The position numbers were made by a program, and so were the translations under genes. Under the pieces are notes generated by a model. The model did not search any database. It saw only the letters and a list, made by a program, of their open reading frames with translations, and was not told the DNA's origin. 64,000 nt of DNA from Trametopsis cervina (taxonomy: Eukaryota; Basidiomycota; Agaricomycetes; Polyporales; Irpicaceae): NCBI GenBank assembly GCA_022385755.1, contig MU278358.1, positions 821,133-885,132 of the forward strand, written 5' to 3'. This document shows, piece by piece, positions 1 through 10,301 of the stretch; the stretch's first letter is position 1; each line of letters begins with the position of its first letter.

Positions 1-1362
1 CTTGGTTGGGTTCTGGTTCTTGGAGTTCCTAATTCTTGAGTTTCTTGCGGGCGGACGAAAAAGCAAAGCAATACGAAAGCAGTACGAAAGCAAGATGGAC
101 TGCCCGAAACCTCACGTCCCACGCCTCTTTATATACCCCCCAGGGATGACTACCTCGGATGTCTCGGATAGCGGGGACGGATGGCGAGAGTGGGCACCCG
201 ACGTGTTAGCCTCTGCGGATGCGGGTCGGATGGGGCTGGCATGTCGGGTCGGGTGTGGGCTGGGAAAGGACATCATTTCGGGGAGCACTATTAGAGCAGT
301 AGGAATACACGCCTCTGAGCTGACTCTGCTGTGAGAGTTCGGATGTGGCTGACCTACACAACCGGAAATTGTGCTGTATCGGTGGGATCTGGAAGCGCGA
401 TCGAATTGCTGGGATGAGTGTAGAACATAGCAGCTATTCGGTGACCCCTCATAAGCAGTATCGCAGAGTCTCCAGCTACGCACCTGCAATCGAGACAAAC
501 CGCCAGGCCCATCCTCACCAGATCCCCCGCGCCCCAAAACCAGCGAACTCGTGCACCACTAAAACCAGAATCCACAGTGTGCAGCTATGGGCCTCCGAGA
601 CTGCGCTCGACGGTCACTAGCAACAAACTTTGGAATTTTGGTATTCGTATAGAGACAACACATTCGTAGCATATTTGTTTGGTTGTGCGTGGATTTGGTG
701 CCTGAGAGGTGAGAGGTGGAGTATGTGGAGGTGGTTCGATTTGGAATTCGTGCGCACGCTCACTGTGGTTTGTGCAGATCTGAGCTGGGTATTCTGCTTC
801 CTATGACCACCTCGGAGCGTAGGAAAGGTCGGGATGGATGAGGGAACCCTCAACGCATCCTGATATGCTGCTGGAGTTTGAAGTCATGATTGAGCACCAA
901 GTTGCTGTTATATCTGTTGCAGGCAAACCCACCTCGTTCGTGTGTACATAGGGATTCATCGATCCTTGTTATCCCCGAATTCGTGGAGCATGTCGTTGAT
1001 CATGATAAAGAAGCAAAGGAAAGTGTAAAAGCACCGCGACCTCATCTTGGTGCTTCCAGCGCTACCCAGATTCGATCTCGACTTGCATGGGAAGCTCACG
1101 CTCCAAGATCTGCGCTTCTCTCAAAATCACACACGAGACTGAATATAAGACAACGACCAAGTACGCATTGCCATATACTGTAAGTTCAAACGCGGAGCCT
1201 GCCATATCCCAAAAGGAGAGAAAATAGAATACAAAAGAGCTAGTTATAGCACCTCTACGATGTGATGATTACAATGAGAGAGTACGAAATGTCCGGGCGT
1301 AGGAAGCGACGTGATAGCATGAAGCACAAAAAGAAACAGAGAGATACGAGAGACGCGGGGGC
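1..1362. other. Intergenic, no supported gene
   Basis: No open frame here resembles a known protein, and none shows a convincing exon series. The left edge carries a TATA-like site on the minus strand (listed separately), so it is probably the 5' flank of a gene that lies left of the window. The rest is presumably the 3' flank of the cupredoxin gene. Confidence 0.5.
128..135 (-). promoter_or_regulatory. TATA-like box for a gene left of the window
   Basis: The minus strand reads TATATAAA here, followed downstream by an A-rich leader-like stretch toward base 1. No start codon of the presumed gene is inside the window, so its identity is unknown. The call rests on the motif alone. Confidence 0.35.
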
Positions 1363-4212
1363 TTAGGCACCCCAGTTCGTGAGCGCGCTGGCTGGGACGG
1401 CGCCGAGCACGAAGCCCTGCGCGAGCGCGAGGCCCCTGAAGGTGCTGTAGGGCTGCTCGGTCGACGGGTTGATCGCGCCGACCATGCCCTTGCCGCAGTG
1501 CGTCGCGGCGGTGTTGAGGCCCTGGTTGCAGTGGAAGAAGATGGGCTTGGTCTGGAGATGAGGAGTGGTTGTAAGCACGGAGCGGCAGCTAAGGAAGCGA
1601 GGGTACGTACGTCGTTGACTCTGATCGAGAACACTGGACCGGTGGCGCCTAGAGCGACTGGTTGGCTAAGAGCGGGAAAACATTGATGAGAAAGGTGATT
1701 CTGTGATGATATGCAGAATGAAACGTACAAGCCAGAGTCGAATCCGCCGTAGGGCGACGCGCATGGTGCCTGGAATAGGGACTGCGTGACACTGTGGTTC
1801 TTGGGGTTGAAGTGGAACTCGACGATGTCACCAATAGCAGCAGTCTGAACAAACCACACATCAGTCCGAATCACGCATTCCCCACATCGAGAGAGAAGAC
1901 GTACCGTTACGGGAGGGAAGAACTGCAGCGCAGCACTCGAGTTGCTGACCTGGACGACATGCGTCTGGCCAGGCGGGGGCGCAGAGGTCGAGGTCGAGCC
2001 GACACCAAACTGCTTGCCGAGGTCGAGCGCCTTCTGCTTGAACGCGTCGAACGTGTTTCCGGTAGGGGGCGCGTTGACGGCGCCGACCATGCCCTGTCCG
2101 CAGTGGCTCACGTTCGTGTGCGCGCCTTGCCTGCAGTAGAACCAGAGCGGCTTGGTGTCGGTGACTGTTACGCGGAAGGTGGGAGCGGGGCTGGTGGAGT
2201 TCGCGGCGACGGGTTGGCTGGGTAAGGAGAACGCGTGTTAGTTCGTGGTTATGTCTGAGAATGAGTGGGAGGTGCTTACAAGCCTGAGTCGAAGCCGCCT
2301 GCGAGGGGCGAGCACGGGTCAGTGAACGAGGCCTGGGTGACCGTGTGGTTCTTGGGGTTGAACTTGAACTCTACAACGTCACCGGGTTTGGCGTTCTAAG
2401 AAACGTAGCACTCGTGAACGACTAGCTCGCACAGAAGCAGATGTATGACTTACGACAGAGGGAGGGGTGTACTGCAGCTGACCATTCGCGCCAACCTCAA
2501 CATAGAACGTCTGGCTGCTTGTCGACGAAGTGGAGTTGGATGAACTGGAACCGAGGGCAAGTGCCTCCTTCTTGAACGCGTCGAAGGTGTTTCCAGTCGC
2601 AGGCGCGTTGATAGCGCCGACCATGCCTTGCTGGCAGTGACTCGCGGGCGTGTTCTCGCCCTGTCTGCAGTAGAACCAGACGGGCTTGGTGTCTTTGACT
2701 ATGAATTGGAACGGGGGCGCCGGGTCTGTGGAGTTGGCAGCGACGGGGTGGCTAATAAAAAAAGCTGGTCAGCCTAGGATCATTATTTGTGTGACCCATG
2801 GAACACGTACAACCCTGAATCGAAACCACCGGCAAGAGGCTTGCATGGTTGATCGAAGGAAGACTGGGTGATAGTGTGGTTCTTGGGGAAGAAGCTGAAC
2901 TCGACAACGTCGCCGACCTTGGCCTCCTGAAAAACAATAATCAGTAACGGACGCAGGGTGTAGTTTGTCAAAAGAGCTTACACTGGTAGGGGGGTTGTAT
3001 GCAAGCTGACCGTTGGCACCGACCGTGACATGGAATGTCGCAGCAGCTGGCGGAGCGGGCGCCGTAGGAGTGCTGCTGACAGCCTTCGCCTTGAAAGCGT
3101 CGAACGTGTTCCCAGACGGAGGAGCGTTGATCGCGCCAACCATGCCTTGCTTGCAATGGCTCGCGGCTGTGTTCTCGCCCTGTCTGCAGTAGAACCATAT
3201 CGGCTTAGTATCGTTGACTGTGACGCGGAACGTGGGCGGGGCGCCTGTTGCGGTTGCAGCGACAGGGTTGCTGGAGAACACGCGCGATTATCTGATCAGT
3301 AGGAAATTCTTGGGATCGGAAAGACAATTGCACATACAATCCCGAGTCGAATCCGCCAGCGAGGGGTGAACAGGGATCGTTGAAGGACGATTGGGTCACT
3401 GTATGGTTCTTCGGGTAGAAAGAGAATTCCACAATATCACCCGGCTTAGCGTCCTGGATAGCCGATGTCATGAGTAAAATGACAGAAAAGTCAAGCGAAT
3501 ATCTTACACTGCTGGGCGGGTTGTAAGCGAGCTGGCCGTTCGCACCGACTGTAACATGGAACGTCGTGGCAGGCGGAGGGGACGAGAGGCTACCAGTGCC
3601 GGAGGAGATAGTGGCGATTGCTGCCTGCTTGAACTTCGCGAAGGTGTTTCCGGTCGCAGGGGGGTTGATGGCGGCTACCATGCCAGCACCGCAATGGCTC
3701 TTGTCTGTGCCCGCGCCCTGACCGCATTTGATCCATATAGGAGCGCTCTGGAAAAATGACAGGACGGTTTGTATAAACACGCGTGCAGTGCGGCTAGTGC
3801 ACTCACATTGGTGACGGGAATGACAAATGTCGGCAAGCCTACTTTCGCAGTAGCGGCCACGGGGTGGCTGCGTGCAAGATTAATGATACACGTTCGAGAT
3901 GTTCCCAATTGTCTCTACTCACAAGCCAGAGTTGAAGCCATTGGGAATCACCGAGCCGCAGGGGTCAGCGAAGCTGACTTGCTCGATGGAATGGTTCTTT
4001 GCATGGAACGTGAAGTGGACAAAGTCGCCTGGTTTGGCGTGCTACGGAGTAGTAATTAGGGGCTAGGTTCAGGGGATAATAAAGGTGCAACATACCGTGA
4101 CTGGTGGTGTGAAAACAAGCGTTGCTTCCGAGTTACTGACCGCTACAAAGTGTGTGAAAGTCGCGCTAGTGGCTGCTGCAAGAGAAAGGAGAAGAGCAGC
4201 AGAAGGAAGCAT
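1363..4212 (-). CDS. Secreted protein with five tandem cupredoxin modules
   Basis: The chosen ATG (4210-4212) opens a typical signal peptide (MLPSAALLLSLAAATSA). Five copies of one module follow. Each has a KNH(T/S) segment followed by a Phe and a PC pair, then a GG/NGFxSG turn. After an intron comes a C-x-QG...HC-x-x-GM(V) segment followed by A(I/V)NP or A(I/V)NAP. The His, Cys, His and Met residues are arranged like type-1 copper ligands in plant-type and fungal cupredoxins. KNH segments lie near 4000, 3400, 2880, 2350 and 1800. Introns recur at equivalent places in each module, so the gene probably grew by duplication of an exon block. Linkers are Ser/Thr/Pro-rich. The last residues are LTNWGA, with no GPI-like tail. 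Related fungal extracellular cupredoxins usually have one or two domains. A role as a wall or extracellular copper-binding protein is inferred. Exact splice sites were not all resolved. Confidence 0.8.
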
Positions 4213-4297
4213 GGTGGCAGAAATATAAATTACTGCAGGCAAGACTGCAGGGGAAAGGAAAAGTGAGAACGATCTACCACGGTTTCGGAGCGAGGCA

Positions 4298-4304
4298 TTT
4301 TATA
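4298..4304 (-). promoter_or_regulatory. TATA box of the cupredoxin gene
   Basis: The minus strand reads TATAAAA, 86-92 bases upstream of the cupredoxin start codon. This spacing would give a short leader of about 50-60 bases. A clear TATA box suggests a regulated rather than housekeeping promoter. Confidence 0.6.
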
Positions 4305-5312
4305 GTGGCAGGCCGAACATGATCTGGAGGCGGCGTTGATGGCGATGCGGGCGTGCTGAAACAAAGCGTGGAGATCTCGTGACGAGATTGGGCGGTGAGA
4401 GGCATTTGAGCGCGGGGCGCGCGCGGCTGTGTTCCAGGCCAGTGTGTACATAATCGCAGTGTCGCAATCGCTCGGGGCATCGCCTGCGCCTTGTCGTGGC
4501 ATACAGCATCAGGGGGAAACCCAGCCAATACGAGAGTCCGCGGACACAGCCCTCGCTGACCTCGGTGAAGTCGGCGTGTGAAACAGGAGGCGCGGGCCCA
4601 TATTTGCTAGCTCCGTCCTGGGCAGAATATTGCAGGGCTCGGCGTACGTAGGGCCACCTTCTGTTATGCGTCCTGCAGGTAAACACGAGAGAGACATGAT
4701 CACAGCGATTTCTGCACGACATGCAGTAAGATCCTCTCTTGAGCCGTCATAATAGACAGTTGACTGCGTGTGAGTCGGGACAAACCAATCAAAGCTAAAG
4801 AAGTCTGTCCGAACAGATACGCACCTAACACTGCGCTCGACACATAAAGACACTGCTTCTGCGCTGAGTACCGTTATGCCAGCCAGCGCAAGTTCTCAGC
4901 GCAGGTTCTTAGCGCAGCTCAGCGCATGATTGAATGCCACGGCCACCTAGGAGGTAACACGAACACTGTATCACGAGTACTGCTCCGAAGAGCGATCAAT
5001 CCATGACCCAGCCCGACACAAGGTGGGAGCAAATCACAAGAGCAAGCACTTGACTTTCTCGCAAATGTAATTGCCGTGTTTTACTGTACCACGACGAAAG
5101 ACCAAGCTTACTGAAAGCTTACCACACAACTTGAATGCTTCCGATAAAACGGTGAGGTTGCGTTTCACGGATAATCTAAGCGCCTGTATCCTCGATCTAG
5201 TTACGTAAGCCTGCGGAGTCTCAAAACGAAAACCTTACTGGGCAACGACTATACAGGACCTACTCTTCACACCGCCGCCAACGTCCCCGACGCCCTCCAC
5301 CGCAAGACCAAC
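4305..5312. other. Divergent intergenic region, cupredoxin gene / RPS30
   Basis: Holds the promoters of both flanking genes. No coding frame is supported. Around 4858-4926 there is a cluster of AGCGCA copies in direct orientation, plus one inverted copy (TGCGCT). This may be a regulatory site cluster or a small hairpin. No ribosomal-protein promoter motif was identified with confidence. Confidence 0.5.
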
Positions 5313-5847
5313 ATGGGAAAAGGTCTGTTCACGCTCGGACGTGCTAATATCACTGTATGCTTATTGTCGCGACCTGTTCTGCATAGTTCACGGCTCTCTC
5401 GCCCGTGCCGGCAAAGTTAAGTCTCAGACCCCCAAGGTCGAAAAGCAGGAGAAGAAGAAGACTCCTAAGGGCCGTGCCAAGAAGAGGATTCTCTACAACC
5501 GTCGGTGCGTACAGGATCCGCCTCTGCAATGCGCTCTCATTGAAACGTATCTCTTCACAGCTTCGTCAACGTGACCACCCTCCCCAACGGCAAGCGTAAG
5601 ATGTAAGTCCGCACACCTCGCACCCCTAAGTCCTCGGCTTCTGCACTGGCATACGCAGGCTCTCCTTTTCATGATGATACACACCATTTGCATAGTTCAC
5701 ACTGAAACTAAAGTGTTGATAACCATACATCTTGTCTTTCGCTCCTATCTGATTATTCCCTCATTTTCTTCCTCCGATTCCTTACTGCGCATCTCGTGCT
5801 TACTCCGCATTTTTTTCAGGAACTCGAACCCCGAGCCCGCAAAGTAA
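5313..5847 (+). CDS. RPS30: 40S ribosomal protein S30 (eS30)
   Basis: Small basic protein of about 65 residues from four exons: 5313-5322, 5387-5504, 5561-5602 and 5820-5847. The product starts [14 protein letters not shown], continues through [17 protein letters not shown] and [15 protein letters not shown], and ends in NPEPAK. This matches eS30 along its full length (yeast Rps30 is 63 residues). There is no ubiquitin-like fusion of the FAU type found in animals. The first exon codes for only three residues plus one base, a common layout for fungal ribosomal genes. The last intron (5603-5819) is long for this genome and hosts a C/D snoRNA. The protein sits at the decoding-site side of the small subunit. 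Confidence 0.95.
5671..5752 (+). ncRNA. Intronic box C/D snoRNA, snR60/SNORD80 type
   Basis: Lies in the last RPS30 intron. Boxes in order: C ATGATGA at 5671-5677, D' CTGA at 5702-5705, C' GTGTTGA at 5713-5719 (one mismatch) and D CTGA at 5749-5752. The sequence before D' (5690-5700, GCATAGTTCAC) is complementary to the conserved 25S segment GTGAACTATGC. The sequence before D (5734-5748, GTCTTTCGCTCCTAT) pairs with 25S ATAGGGGCGAAAGAC over 15 positions with one G-U pair. The rRNA segments are recalled from memory. The five-nucleotide rule puts methylation on the first A of GAAC and on the second G of the GGGG run. These are about 91 bases apart, as for yeast snR60 (Am817, Gm908) and human SNORD80. 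No clear terminal stem was found, so the ends are approximate. Confidence 0.82.
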
Positions 5848-6156
5848 AGGCCTCACAGCCAAAACCAGTCCCACGCATCAGGCTGAGGGACCAGAGTCGC
5901 CATGCCCTTCTTGCAGTGCGCTTAGGGTGGGCGAGGAGTCGGTGGTGGAGCTCCATTTTATCGTCGCAAGCATTCACGCTCTGTATCCATGCACTATCTT
6001 ATATGCCCGTCCATGTATCTCCGATGCACGACATGAACGCCGGATTCATCTCACTGTATCAGTGCTGCCTCATGTGTGATTGTGACGCTTTAGTTCGAGT
6101 CAAAAGGTAAGCTCTACATTAGACGTGCAGACAGTACAACAGGCAGTGGGTATGTT

Positions 6157-7374
6157 TTATGCTCGCAGCAGGATACTAGCCATCTCTTTGAGCAACGCAG
6201 AGTCACCTGCAGGTGGTGATTCTCGCGTCGTTTCTAGATATGCCGTCTTCAACCTCTCGGTAGCCAGATCGTCTAGTGCCGCGAGATCATTAGTCTTCGG
6301 CGAAGACACCTGAGAGGGCGAGTTGATAGCGCGAGGTTCTGTAATGAGCTTGTTGGTGCACTAGGAAGGAAAGGGGGCGACGATAAATAGTGTCATATAT
6401 ACGGCAATTACATGCGCACTCACCAGCTTCACGCCGTACCAAGCTCTCAGTGCTAATCCACTTGGAACGGTATCCATCGGTGATACCCCATCCTGGTCAT
6501 CGTCATCGGTCATGTCCACCACTTGGAGGTAGACCTTCAACGCTAATGGGATGTCTGGAACCAGAAAGGCTGTCTCTGCAAAGTGCAAGACGTGGAAGGG
6601 GTTTTGCGGGGCCAGCAGCAGCACATGGGAGAGCGCTTGGAGTGCAAGTTCGTTGCTGGGCAGGAGACTATAGTAAGAACGGGTCTTGCTAAACTGGAAA
6701 ATGAACGCACCGGTTACACGAGAGATAGATGTCCGTCAGTTCGAGCCAACCCTCTACTTCGGTGTAGAAGGTGTCGAGCATAACGCACAGTTCGGTCGCT
6801 GCTTCGTCTACCTTGCCGGACCGCCTGAGCACACCGGCTTTTCGCCTCCACAAAGCCTAGCGCATTCGCGAGGCGATATTAGACAGTAAGAGGGTCAGGC
6901 GCAGCGGGTGTGACGTACTGCGTTGGATGAGTCCTCTTTCAACAGCTCGTCATAATAAGCTAGGGCAGTCGCTGGAGACTCTTTGCTTTCTATTATGATG
7001 CCCGACAAACAGTCCACGCGAGGGGAAGCGGGGAATTTCTCAACGAGGAGCTCGAGGCATTTCTGTAACAGCCGCAAGGGATACATGGGTAAGTTTTCGA
7101 GAGCGACATGTGGAGGGTGCTCGTACCTCAGCAAGCTTGTAGTCTCCCTCGTCTACCGCTGCCAACAATGTATTCTCCACGGCATCCCAACCTGCCCGAA
7201 GCTCAGCCCGCAAACATGTCACGACCTACGCGCAGGATACGCACCTTCGTCGCTGCGAGACCTGTTTCCTCCCGCAAGCACACCGGGAGCATTTTTAACG
7301 AGTGTTTGGGACTTTATGCTGCTCCTGGGCTGGTACCCACCGAGCCTCTGCAGAATGGATGTGACCTCTGCCAT
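6157..7374 (-). CDS. EMC2: ER membrane protein complex subunit 2
   Basis: TPR-type subunit of the EMC, which inserts tail-anchored and multi-pass proteins into the ER membrane; subunit 2 is the cytosolic scaffold. Start MAEVTSILQRLGGYQPRS at 7372-7374. A later exon carries KCLELLVEKFPASPRVDCLS followed by G-I-I-E-S and a TPR with YYDELLKEDSSN, the signature stretch of EMC2. A further exon reads FHVLHFAETAF, then ALKVYLQVVDM. The last exon starts CTNKL and ends LLKEMASILLRA before TAA at 6157-6159. At least four short introns are needed. The gene is convergent with RPS30 and divergent from FOL1. Family assignment is firm; the middle exons were not fully joined. Confidence 0.87.
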
Positions 7375-7508
7375 CGTCGACGTCGAGCTTGCACTCGATG
7401 GGCAACGCTCATCAGCTATCACGTGTTTGCACTGACGCTTTGTGGCGTTCACAAATTGGGAGATTGAGATTCACCTGTCGCACATCCATCGCGAACCTGG
7501 GGAGAACG
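7375..7508. promoter_or_regulatory. Bidirectional promoter EMC2 / FOL1
   Basis: Only 134 bases separate the two divergent start codons, so both promoters and both leaders must overlap here. No TATA box stands out. Confidence 0.7.
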
Positions 7509-10260
7509 ATGTCTTACGACGATTTGTGTGTCCTTTATCCTTATGCACGGTATGCATTAGCTGAATCTGATGAACCTGTAGCAAACAGAATCGCACACCT
7601 GCGCCCGATGTCATCCGGGTGAAGAATATTTTCCTCACCCCGTCCTTCACAGACGGCGCGCAATGGGCTACCGCGCAAAAGGCGAAGCCGCAGCCGGCAT
7701 ACGTGACTGTGTCCGTCGAGCACTCGGTGGCGGAAGCGGCCATCACAGACAACCTGGAGCTTTCAATCAACTATTCGACGGTATGCAAAACGATCGTGGA
7801 AGCGTCGAAGGCGAGGGCGTTCCAGTCTTCCGAGGATTTCCTGCATTATGCGCTTGCCACGTGCTTCGACGAGCATCAGCAGATAAACGCGATGTCGATG
7901 CAGCTGGTCCGTCCGAAGGCGTTGTTGCAGCCAGCTTGTACTAAAGTGGTGGCGTACTGCGCTCGCGGCACATCCACGCGTATCGAGGCATACTCGATTT
8001 CCGGTCTCGAATGCTACCCCATTGTCGGTGTCAACAATGTTGAGCGCGTACAAGAACAGTTGGTCCGCTTTGATGTTACATGGAACTTTAAATCCGAAGA
8101 ACCGACCGAAGTACCCTTATTTCCTATCCGCCAGCTCTCAGAGCAGCTGACCTCGGTGAGTGTCTTTCTCATGAACATCTGTTTAACTAGCCTCATCATA
8201 TTTCACCAGGTACTCACGAAGACAACATTCCTCACCCTCGAAGCATTAGTATCTCTGGCAGCAAAAACCGTCCTCCGTTTCGACCCCTGTGTATCCTCTG
8301 TCACAGTCTGCGGTGGGAAGCCAAACGCGCTATCCTTAGCGGAGGCACCGGAAGTAGAAATCACACGGACCGCAGCCGACTTCGGTGACCTTGAACACAC
8401 CGCGCTGGGTTTAACAGTCTCTGGTACATGAGTTTTGTTGCCTTCCGGTCGACAATCTCATTCGGCTCCCTAGGATTAACCCATCACGCAACTCTTGCAC
8501 TGGGCTCGAACCTTGGGGACCGGGTTGCACATATTGAATATGCCCTGAGGTTGTTGGAGACGCCTAGCAATGACTACGCTGTCGACGGCGTCCAGCCGTA
8601 TGTTTCGATTGTAGACACAAGCTTCCTATACGAGACGGAGCCGATGTATGTGACAGACCAGCCTCCTTTTATGAATTGCGCCTGTGCGGTACGTGTGTTA
8701 TTCGACGTGTACGTGTGCTAATTGGTGATGTGTGCTAATTGGTGATATCCACAACGTCATAGATCGAAACCAACATCCCTCCTGTGCCGCTACTGAAGCT
8801 ACTCAAGGAGATAGAGTCCCGCGTAGGACGAGTAAAATCTTTCCGCAACGGACCACGCACCGTGGATCTCGATATAGTGACCTACGACAACCTCATCTTT
8901 GATACTCGAACTGCGGACGCTCGCAACACTTTGGATAACCTCGAAGGTCATCTTGTGATACCACATCCGAGGATGTCTGAGCGGGAGTTTGTCCTTCGGC
9001 CACTCAATGAGTACGTGACCTTAATAATATCTTATCTGATATTCTGCGTTCTTGACGCCAGCTGTCCTTTGCAGCATCATACCAGATTACCTACATCCAG
9101 TTTCCAGGCGCCCAGTTCATTCGTTGCTTGCATCTGTCTTAGCCAGCCAACCCGCGGATGTGCCGGCCATGAATAGAATCATACCATTCCCCCAATACCC
9201 TGTTGACTACGCAGAGGAAGGTGACTCCAATACACCACGAACAGCGGGCTACTGGGAGTACCCCTCGACGTCGTCGCCTTCAACTTCTCAAAGGACATAT
9301 ATTATGGCAACCCTGAACGCAACCCCTGACTCCTTCTCAGATGGATCTGTCAATAATTCTATCAGTGCTGGATCGATCTATGCGACCAAAGCAGTAGAGT
9401 CGGGCGCAGACATTATCGATATTGGAGGGTACTCTACACGCCCAGGCGCAACATTCGTTCCTGTAGAAGAGGAAACGACACGAGTGGTGTCCATGATCAA
9501 GGCTATACGAGCCAAGATCAATCCAGAGCCCAGAGGGACTGAATCCCCTCCTTTGAGACCCGCGTCGGGTCCTCTAATCAGCGTTGACACCTTCAGATGG
9601 GAAGTCGCAGAGGCTGCCGTACGCGCAGGGGCCAATTGCATCAACGACGTATATGCATTCACGGGGCCGGAATACCCGCAAACGCAAGAAAGTACCGAGC
9701 ACCTCTTGAAGATGCGCAAATTGGCCAGAGAACTCGCAGTCCCCGTCATACTGATGCATTCGAGGGGCGATGCCTCAGCGAACAAGGATTACTCACAATA
9801 TGCCTACGCGGCAGACGCTAGGGAGAGAGGTGCTGTTGTCGAGGCAGTCAGGGTAGAACTTGGAGAAAAGGTGGACAAGATCGTGAAGGGGAAGGGCGGT
9901 CTGCGCCGATGGAAGGTCATCGTTGACCCAGGCGTCGGATTTAGCAAGACTTTGGACGGGAACCTCGAGGTCCTGCGCGATTCTGCATCGATAGTCCGCC
10001 CACAAGGCCCAGGATCTGCAATGAATGCACTTGCAGGGTTTCCGATACTCATTGGTGCGTCTCGGAAATCGTTTCTCGGTGCTATCCTCAGCACGCCGGA
10101 CGACGGCTACGCAGGAAGGGAGACAAAACCTGTAGAAAGGGGATGGGCAACTGCAGCAGCGGTCGCTTGCGCAGTACAGCAACGAGTTAATATTGTAAGG
10201 GTCCACGATGTACTAGAGATGGGAGATGTTGTACGCGTAGCTTCTCAACTTCGGGTTTGA
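7509..10260 (+). CDS. FOL1: Trifunctional folate synthesis protein (DHNA / HPPK / DHPS)
   Basis: Joins three consecutive steps of tetrahydrofolate synthesis: dihydroneopterin aldolase, hydroxymethyl-dihydropterin pyrophosphokinase and dihydropteroate synthase. A short first exon, MSYDDF (7509-7526), splices over a 54-base intron to KQNRTPAPDVIRVKN. Two FolB-like repeats follow to about 8420. An intron near 8423-8475 links to HPPK, which has ALGSNLGDR near 8500 and GPRTVDLDI near 8860. DHPS (about 9290-10257) carries LNATPDSFSDG, DIGGYSTRPG, the GASRKSFL loop and a C-terminal RVHDV. The stop is TGA at 10258-10260. Layout and order match fungal Fol1. The DHPS part is the sulfonamide target in fungi that have it. 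It shares a promoter with EMC2. Confidence 0.95.
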
Positions 10261-10301
10261 GAGAACCGCTGTCATAGTAGGTCTATTCGTATATAAGGAT
10301 T

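Noticed and set aside
1794..2225. Plus-strand 143-residue frame over the cupredoxin gene
   Set aside because: Antisense to repeated cupredoxin exons; Arg/Val-rich composition is a by-product of the opposite coding strand.
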